A stretch of DNA of 64,000 nt from Phytohabitans aurantiacus (GTDB lineage Bacteria > Actinomycetota > Actinomycetes > Mycobacteriales > Micromonosporaceae): assembly GCF_027923225.1 (NCBI RefSeq), contig NZ_BSDI01000014.1, positions 69,598 through 133,597 of the forward strand, read 5' to 3'. How positions within the stretch are numbered: position 1 is the stretch's first letter; every line of letters begins with the position of its first letter. Below are positions 58,945-64,000 of this stretch, one piece after another. The notes under the pieces are model-generated. The model was given only the letters and a program-made list of their open reading frames with translations. It had not been told where the DNA came from and did not search any database. The position numbers and the translations under genes are program-made.

Positions 58945-60660
58945 ATGCTGGACTCGACGAAAGTGTTGCCGGCGCGGCGGCGGCGAGCCGTACGCGTCCT
59001 GATCGGGCTCGCCGCCGTGCTGGTGACGGCGGTCGCGGCCCTTCTGGTGCCGGTGGTGGGGGCGGCCTCCGCCGATCCGCTTCCGCCGCGGCCGTTTCCG
59101 ACGCTGAGCCCTTTCAGCCCGCCGCCGACGTTTCCGCGCCCGCTCCTACCGGTACGGGCCACCGTGTTCGGCGAGAGCTACACCTCGGGCGAGGGCGCGG
59201 GCAACGGCATCTACCCGACCATCCCCGGAACGTCCAATGAGGACTGGCGGCACCAGAGCCCGTACGCGCCATTTCACCTGGCCTGGGCATATCTGGAGCT
59301 GAACCGCAGGCCACTGCTGCCCTCGTACACGATCACGCCCTACAACTTCCTCACCTCGTGGGGACCGGACCACCTGACGTTCCTGCCGTCCTCGGGCGCC
59401 GAGACGACGCACCTGGACCATCCGCTGATGGACGGGTCGACCGTGAAGTCCGAGCCCATGCTCGACCACGCGGACCCGGACAGCGACCTGGTCTTCTTCG
59501 GGCTCGGCGGCAACGACGCCGGCTTCGGCGACCTCGTGCGGACCACGCTGTACGGCTTCTACGAGGGCGTCGACCGCAACACCAGCAACCCGATGGCCGA
59601 CTGGCGGCAGATCCAGACGTACCTGGTCAACGGTGAGGTCCAGCGGCTGCGCAAGGGGATGCCCGCCGTGGCCACCAAGGTCACCCAGGGCCTGGAGAAG
59701 ACGCACGCCAAGATGCGCAAGGCCGAGATCGTCGTGTCGCTGTATCCGCTGGTGGTCAAGCCCAGCGGCAACGCCGACGTCGCCTACGTGTCCGGCTCGG
59801 CGATGGACGCCATGTACCCCTTCATCGTGGCGCTCAACGAGGCGGTCCTGAACGGCGCCATCCAGTTCGCGCAGCAGCACCCGGACGTGGGCGTGCACAT
59901 CTACGACCCCAACACCGCCGGGGACGGCGGCACCAGCCTGGTCGCCGGGCACGAGCTCGGCCAGCCCGACTCGTACTTCAACGGGGTGGTCAGGCGCAAG
60001 CAGCCCGGGCTGAGCATGTTTCACCAGCTACAGGAGAGCTTCCACCCGAACCAACTCGGCACCGTCGCGATGGGCAAAGGACTCGCGAAGTACCTCGCGG
60101 ACACCTTCCCGCAGTGGTACGACTTCGGACCGATGTCGAACCGCCTCGACTTCAACAAGGTGATCGTCGACCCGCGGCCGAACCCGAACGAGCTGGTCGC
60201 GGTCGGCGATGACCCGGAGTTCGAAGCGTGGGCGGGTGCCGACCCCAACCGGCTCTGCGAGGGAGTACAGCCCGAGAGCCTCTGCGGCAACTTCCTGGAC
60301 GACCTCGGGCTCATCATCCCCGTCGACCTGGTCTTCCTCAACCCGGGCCCCCGGCCGGGCACCTGGGTGACCAGCCCCGACTCCCCGGGCGGCCCGCCCT
60401 ACCCTGGAGGTGGCGGCAGCGGCGGTGGCGGCGAACCGAGCTGCTGCTGGATCCCGGTCGGCTATCCGGCGTCGCCCTCGATCAACACCAACAACCCGTG
60501 CGCCGGCGTCATCTTCTTCCACAACATTCCGGTGAACTTCATCAGCTACCCGCAGGGCTCCCGCGGCCGTGTGGTCGAGCAGGACCTGGCGGGTGGCCTG
60601 CCCCCGCATGAACTCCTCCTGCAGGCCACCCCGTGCAGACCGGTGATCATCCTACTGTGA
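58945..60660 (+). CDS. Secreted SGNH/GDSL-like hydrolase
   Basis: This 571-aa exported protein has a signal peptide (basic RRRRAVR, hydrophobic core, cleavage near ASA at about residue 44) and a proline-rich linker. The SGNH domain has block I VFGESYTSGEGAG (Ser in GES), block III GLGGNDAGFGD and block V SFHPNQLG (His). The C-terminus holds a GGGGSGGGG linker and a Cys-containing tail (PSCCWIPVGYP, NPCAG, TPCRP). It is probably an esterase or lipase acting outside the cell. GGGAGG precedes the ATG. Its last 14 bases overlap the convergent serine hydrolase. Confidence 0.88.
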   Translation: MLDSTKVLPARRRRAVRVLIGLAAVLVTAVAALLVPVVGAASADPLPPRPFPTLSPFSPPPTFPRPLLPVRATVFGESYTSGEGAGNGIYPTIPGTSNEDWRHQSPYAPFHLAWAYLELNRRPLLPSYTITPYNFLTSWGPDHLTFLPSSGAETTHLDHPLMDGSTVKSEPMLDHADPDSDLVFFGLGGNDAGFGDLVRTTLYGFYEGVDRNTSNPMADWRQIQTYLVNGEVQRLRKGMPAVATKVTQGLEKTHAKMRKAEIVVSLYPLVVKPSGNADVAYVSGSAMDAMYPFIVALNEAVLNGAIQFAQQHPDVGVHIYDPNTAGDGGTSLVAGHELGQPDSYFNGVVRRKQPGLSMFHQLQESFHPNQLGTVAMGKGLAKYLADTFPQWYDFGPMSNRLDFNKVIVDPRPNPNELVAVGDDPEFEAWAGADPNRLCEGVQPESLCGNFLDDLGLIIPVDLVFLNPGPRPGTWVTSPDSPGGPPYPGGGGSGGGGEPSCCWIPVGYPASPSINTNNPCAGVIFFHNIPVNFISYPQGSRGRVVEQDLAGGLPPHELLLQATPCRPVIILL

Positions 60661-61861
60661 GTCGAGGGCCGGGTGACGCGTCCGCGCCGCCCGGCCCGCA
60701 CAGCGCGCCCTCGATCAGCGCGTCGGCCGCGCCCTGCTGCCGCACATAATGGTCAGGCGTGTTGCCAAGGATGCTGCTGACCGACAGGACGACGCTGCGC
60801 CGGCCGTCGGCGGTGACGCCGTTGTCGGTGATGTACCCGCCCCAACCGCCGGGGTGGCTCCAGTACGCGCCACCGCAGGGCAACGGGCGCCGGTAGATGC
60901 CCAGGCCGTACCGGGCACCGGGAATGATCTTCGCCAGCTCCGCGTCGACCGGCACGGTACGCGTCATCGCGGCCAGCTGCGCCGGTCGCAGCAGCCGGCC
61001 GCCGAACAGCGCCCGGAAGAAGGTGTTGACGTCGCGGGTCGTGGAGATGATGGCCGAGCCCGTGTCGGTGATGACCTGTTCGGTGGTGTCGACCAGCGTG
61101 CCGGCCTCGAACGGCTGGTATCCACGGGCGTGCGGTTCCGGCATCGCGGGCGAGTACCCCGCCCAGGACGTCTGGGTGAGGCCGAGCGGCCGGACGATCC
61201 GGCGCTCCACCTCGTCGTACCAGTGCCGGCCGGTGACCCGCTCGATGATCATGTCGACGAGGATGTAGCCGGTGTTGGAGTAATTCCAGCCCTTGCCCGG
61301 CTTGAAGGCCGGTTCCTGCGCCATCGCCCGCGCCACCAGCTGGTCGGGTGTGTAGACGTCGTACCGGTGGCGCTGGAAGTCGGCCTCGGTGGTGTAGTCG
61401 GGGATGTCGTCACGGATCCCGCTCGTGTGCTGCAACAGCTGTCGTACGGTGATCCGCCGGCCGTCGTTCCCGTGGCCGCGTACGACACCGGGCAGCCAAC
61501 GCTCCACTGTGTCCTCCAGCCGCAGCCGCCCCTCGCCGACCAGCTGGAGGGTGACGGTGGACGAGAAGGCCTTGCCGGTACTGGCGATGCGGAAGAAGCC
61601 GTCCGGCGGCACCGGCCGCCCGGTGCGCAGGTCGGCGACGCCGCTGGTGACCACATGATGCCGGCCGTCACCGTCGATGAGGCGGGCCTGCACGCCGGTG
61701 ATGCCGAGCGCGTGGATGGCATCGGCGTGCCGTCGCAACTCCCCGGACGGCGACGACGCGGGCGGCGACGACGCAGCGGGTGGCGACGCGGCGCCGGCGG
61801 TCGCCGTCAAGGCAACCAAGGCGGTGCCCGCGAACGCGATTCGAGTGAGAAAGGTTGACAT
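60647..61861 (-). CDS. Serine hydrolase, beta-lactamase class C/DD-peptidase type
   Basis: This 404-aa exported protein has a signal peptide (about 1-25) and the penicillin-binding signatures: SxxK in IASTGKAF, YxN in WNYSNTGYI and HxG in WSHPGGWGG. TSGIRDDIPDY and PLGLTQTSW are typical of D-alanyl-D-alanine carboxypeptidases and class C-like esterases. The mature enzyme probably acts on peptidoglycan stem peptides or on esters. The 3' ends of this and the SGNH gene overlap. Confidence 0.92.
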   Translation of the reverse strand: MSTFLTRIAFAGTALVALTATAGAASPPAASSPPASSPSGELRRHADAIHALGITGVQARLIDGDGRHHVVTSGVADLRTGRPVPPDGFFRIASTGKAFSSTVTLQLVGEGRLRLEDTVERWLPGVVRGHGNDGRRITVRQLLQHTSGIRDDIPDYTTEADFQRHRYDVYTPDQLVARAMAQEPAFKPGKGWNYSNTGYILVDMIIERVTGRHWYDEVERRIVRPLGLTQTSWAGYSPAMPEPHARGYQPFEAGTLVDTTEQVITDTGSAIISTTRDVNTFFRALFGGRLLRPAQLAAMTRTVPVDAELAKIIPGARYGLGIYRRPLPCGGAYWSHPGGWGGYITDNGVTADGRRSVVLSVSSILGNTPDHYVRQQGAADALIEGALCGPGGADASPGPRLTVG

Positions 61862-61973
61862 GACGGAATGCTAGGCAGGGCGCGGCCTTCGCTCCGATCC
61901 CGCGAGCCACCGAACAAAAGGTACCGCTAGCCGCAGTGCCACCAAGCGACGCGCCTGGTATGTGCGCGGCGGC

Positions 61974-62873
61974 TCAGGACGGTCGCAGCGTCGGCCCGTA
62001 GGCGACACCGGTCAGTCGTTCCGACTCGTCCCACAGCTGCCGCGCCAGGGCCTGGTCGTGCGCCTTGGCGTTGGCCCGGACGGTTTTCGGGGCGCCTTTC
62101 AACTCGCCGATCCCGCTCGGGCCGTAGTACTCGCCGCCGCTGGCCTCGGGGTCCGTCGCGGCTCGAAGAGTGGCCAGCGCACCCCGCTCGGGGGACTGCG
62201 TGACAAGACGACCCAGGGTGTGCACGAGCAAGGCCGGATTCGCGCCGCGGAACAGGCCGGTCCAGACGCCCCCGGGGTGCGCGGCCAGCGACGCGGTCGC
62301 CGCGTCGGCCCGCGCAAGCAGACGGTGCAACTCGAAGGCGAACAGCAGGTCCGCCAGCTTGGATCGCGCGTACGCCGCGGTGTGCCGATAGTTTTGCCGC
62401 ATCTGCAGGTCGGCCATGTCCATGGCGCCGCCACGATGGCTCACGCTGCTCACCGTGACGATCCGTGAGCCCGGCGTGGCAAGCAAGGCGCCCATCAGCA
62501 GCCCGGTGAACGCGAAGTGCCCGAGATGATTCACGCCCAGCTGCAACTCGAACCCGTCGCGCGTCTCCGCCCGGGTGGCCGACCAGGCACCCGCGTTGTT
62601 GATCAGCAGATCGATTTTCGGATGCGTGCCGGTCAGCTCGGCGGCCGCCGCCCGCACCGAGTCCAGCGCGGCGAGATCCAGGCGGACCACCGCGGTCGAA
62701 CCGCCGATGCGGGCTGCCGCGTCGGCGCCCCGCGCCAAGTCCCGCACGGCCAGCACGACATGGCATCCGCGCTCGGCCAGCGCCCTGGCGGTGGCGAACC
62801 CGATGCCGGCGCTGGCCCCGGTCACCACCGCGACCCGACCGGCCTGGCTCGGCACGTCGTCATCGCCCCACAC
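61974..62873 (-). CDS. SDR-family oxidoreductase (retinol dehydrogenase-like)
   Basis: This 299-aa short-chain dehydrogenase has TGASAGIGFATARAL, INNAGAW, NHLGHFAFTGLL, SRIVTVSSVSHRGG and the catalytic YARSKLADLLF (Tyr and Lys). The long C-terminus with GEYYGPSGIGELKG matches the WW-domain oxidoreductase/retinol dehydrogenase-like SDRs of actinobacteria. The start is a GTG preceded by GGAGGGTGGC. Confidence 0.92.
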   Translation of the reverse strand: MWGDDDVPSQAGRVAVVTGASAGIGFATARALAERGCHVVLAVRDLARGADAAARIGGSTAVVRLDLAALDSVRAAAAELTGTHPKIDLLINNAGAWSATRAETRDGFELQLGVNHLGHFAFTGLLMGALLATPGSRIVTVSSVSHRGGAMDMADLQMRQNYRHTAAYARSKLADLLFAFELHRLLARADAATASLAAHPGGVWTGLFRGANPALLVHTLGRLVTQSPERGALATLRAATDPEASGGEYYGPSGIGELKGAPKTVRANAKAHDQALARQLWDESERLTGVAYGPTLRPS

Positions 62874-63021
62874 GCCACCCTCCCCGCATCAAAACCAACA
62901 CCAAGACTAGACATCTTCCGGGGGTGGAGGTTTGTCTGTCCACAATGCCGCCTTCAGGCGCTCCGTGCGCGGCGGTACCGGCGCTATGCATCTCAAACCC
63001 TGGACACCAATAGAGGGATGT

Positions 63022-63080
63022 GAGCTACCGCGGCGCTCGCCGTGGTCCATGCCGTTGCTCCCGCGGCCTCGCCCGTCGTC
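63022..63080 (+). repeat. R2 interspersed repeat, forward
   Basis: This copy begins GAGCTACCGCGGCGCTCGCC and continues GTTGCTCCCGCGGCCTCGCCC, with a diverged end (GTCGTCGTCGCAC). It is the only copy not in a convergent or 3'-end position. It lies between the SDR start and the DUF222 gene, a gap of about 300 bp that shows nothing else. Confidence 0.7.
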
Positions 63081-63180
63081 GTCGCACGACCAACCCCGAC
63101 GAGGGCGGGTCGTGTGCCGCGGTCACCATTGTGGACAGACGGCTATCCTGACCCTGGCCGGGTTGCCGGCGGGGCAACGG

Positions 63181-64000
63181 ATGTCGGTGGATTTCGATAG
63201 AATCGAACGTGTGATCGAGAGGCTGGTCATCCCTGAAGATCTGGCGGAGATGCCGCCCGGTCCGGGTTTGGCCGCGATCCTCGCGGGCATCGATCGGTCG
63301 TGTGTCAACGGCCACGACATGGTCACCGTCATGCAAGCCCGCGCCCGCCAGGTCGCCCACGATCAAGCCGAGCTGCTGGCCGACATCGTCGAGGTGGCGC
63401 ACTGTCCGCCCGGCACGTTCGACAGCCCGGTCAAACGCCTAAAAGGGTTGAGCCGGTATCCGGACGATGAGGTGCGGGTCGCGTTGTGCTGGACCCGCCG
63501 CGCCGCCGGTGAGCAACTCACTCTTGCTGTGGACGTCGTCGAACGCCTCCCCGACGTCTATGCCGCTTTGCGGGCTGGGCACATCGACATTCCGCGGGCT
63601 CGGGTGTTCTGCGACGTGCTATCCGTGCTGCCAGAAGACACCGCACGCGAGGCGGCGGCGCGGTTGTTGCCTGTCGCGGATGGTCTAACGACGGGGCAGT
63701 TGCGGGTGCGGTTGCAGCGGCTGGTCATCACCATCGACCCCGACGCCGCCCGCAAACGCCGCGACAAAAGCATCGTCGACCGGCGCCTGGACCACGGGCT
63801 GCTGCCGGAGGGCACCGCGTTTCTCGGCGGCACGAACCTGCCCACCGAACGCGCCGCGGCAGCGTCGGCGCGGATCGACGCGATCGCCCGCGCCGCCCGC
63901 CGCGGCGGCGACGAGCGGACGCTTGATCAGCTACGCGCGGACACGTTCCTGGACCTGCTCGAAGGCCTGAACACCGCGACCGCGTTGTCCGCCGCGCCTT
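63181..64000 (+). CDS. DUF222 (13E12 repeat) protein, partial at window edge
   Basis: The frame is open to the window end (273 codons visible). It reads MSVDFDRIERVIERLVIPED, QARARQVAHDQAELLADIVEVAH, VRVALCWTRRAAGEQLTLAVDVVERLPDVYAALRAGHIDIPRARVFCD and LPVADGLTTGQLRVRLQRLVITIDPDAARKRR. This is the DUF222 domain of 13E12-repeat proteins. These usually end in an HNH nuclease domain, which would lie beyond the window. Codon use is looser than in neighbours (CTA, AAA, TTG, CTT, GCT), fitting a mobile or recently acquired gene. Confidence 0.85.
   Translation, partial: MSVDFDRIERVIERLVIPEDLAEMPPGPGLAAILAGIDRSCVNGHDMVTVMQARARQVAHDQAELLADIVEVAHCPPGTFDSPVKRLKGLSRYPDDEVRVALCWTRRAAGEQLTLAVDVVERLPDVYAALRAGHIDIPRARVFCDVLSVLPEDTAREAAARLLPVADGLTTGQLRVRLQRLVITIDPDAARKRRDKSIVDRRLDHGLLPEGTAFLGGTNLPTERAAAASARIDAIARAARRGGDERTLDQLRADTFLDLLEGLNTATALSAAP

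Overview
This is a very GC-rich actinobacterial chromosome segment. Codon third positions are almost all G or C, GTG starts are common, and ATGA or GTGA start-stop overlaps are frequent. It carries F420/FMN-type LLM enzymes, MmyB-type and SARP/BTAD regulators, an MbtH-like protein and a 13E12 (DUF222) protein. The overall flavour suggests a filamentous actinomycete, perhaps Micromonosporaceae, but this is inferred from composition and gene families only.

Region 1 (1-16.1 kb) is a compact nonribosomal peptide cluster. A leftward operon encodes an acyl-AMP ligase, a C-A-PCP synthetase and a free acyl carrier protein. A divergent rightward operon encodes a stand-alone condensation-like protein, a C-A-PCP synthetase, a C-A-PCP-TE synthetase fused to a 12-TM MFS transporter, and an MbtH-like protein. 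The architecture suggests a lipo-initiated tripeptide, with two Gly-type A domains and one Asp/Asn-type A domain. The thioesterase has Cys where Ser is usual. Copies of a hairpin repeat (called R1 here) bracket the cluster.

Region 2 (16.2-21.7 kb) holds housekeeping and accessory genes: a glycolipid-binding-like protein, an aminoglycoside phosphotransferase-type kinase coupled to an MmyB-type regulator, an FSP1-like FAD oxidoreductase and an LLM oxidoreductase.

Region 3 (21.7-30.1 kb) is the most unusual part. A 73-aa peptide with eight cysteines is encoded beside a MauE/DoxX-like redox membrane protein, a membrane-anchored thioredoxin-fold protein with CRHC, an ABC exporter lacking a C39 peptidase, a SARP regulator, a divergent S26 signal peptidase, and a MacB/FtsX-type permease with its ATPase. 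It looks like a self-contained system to make, oxidise, cleave and export a disulfide-rich peptide, with an associated efflux or immunity pump.

Region 4 (30.1-47 kb) contains accessory regulators and enzymes: a cupin/HxlR pair, a YtrA-type GntR/ABC operon with a perfect operator palindrome, an SDR/TetR pair, a TetR-GAPDH operon, a PD40 propeller protein, a TetR/methyltransferase pair with overlapping operators, and secreted proteins including an M14 carboxypeptidase. It also has two pseudogenes (RidA and epoxide hydrolase).

Region 5 (47-53.3 kb) is a sulfonate/organosulfur scavenging operon: lipoprotein SBP, permease, ATPase, two LLM monooxygenases and an aldo/keto reductase. It is preceded by an apparently leaderless polycysteine leader peptide and two mutually exclusive hairpins, as expected for cysteine-responsive attenuation.

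Region 6 (53.3-64 kb) has an ABC exporter, a 60-aa peptide gene, a two-MerR-domain regulator, a DHFR-like protein, a methyltransferase, a secreted SGNH hydrolase, a serine hydrolase, an SDR and the start of a DUF222 protein running off the window.

A second interspersed repeat of about 58 bp (called R2 here) occurs nine times. It sits in nearly every convergent gene junction longer than about 80 bp, which suggests a bidirectional terminator role. No tRNA, rRNA or CRISPR array was seen.
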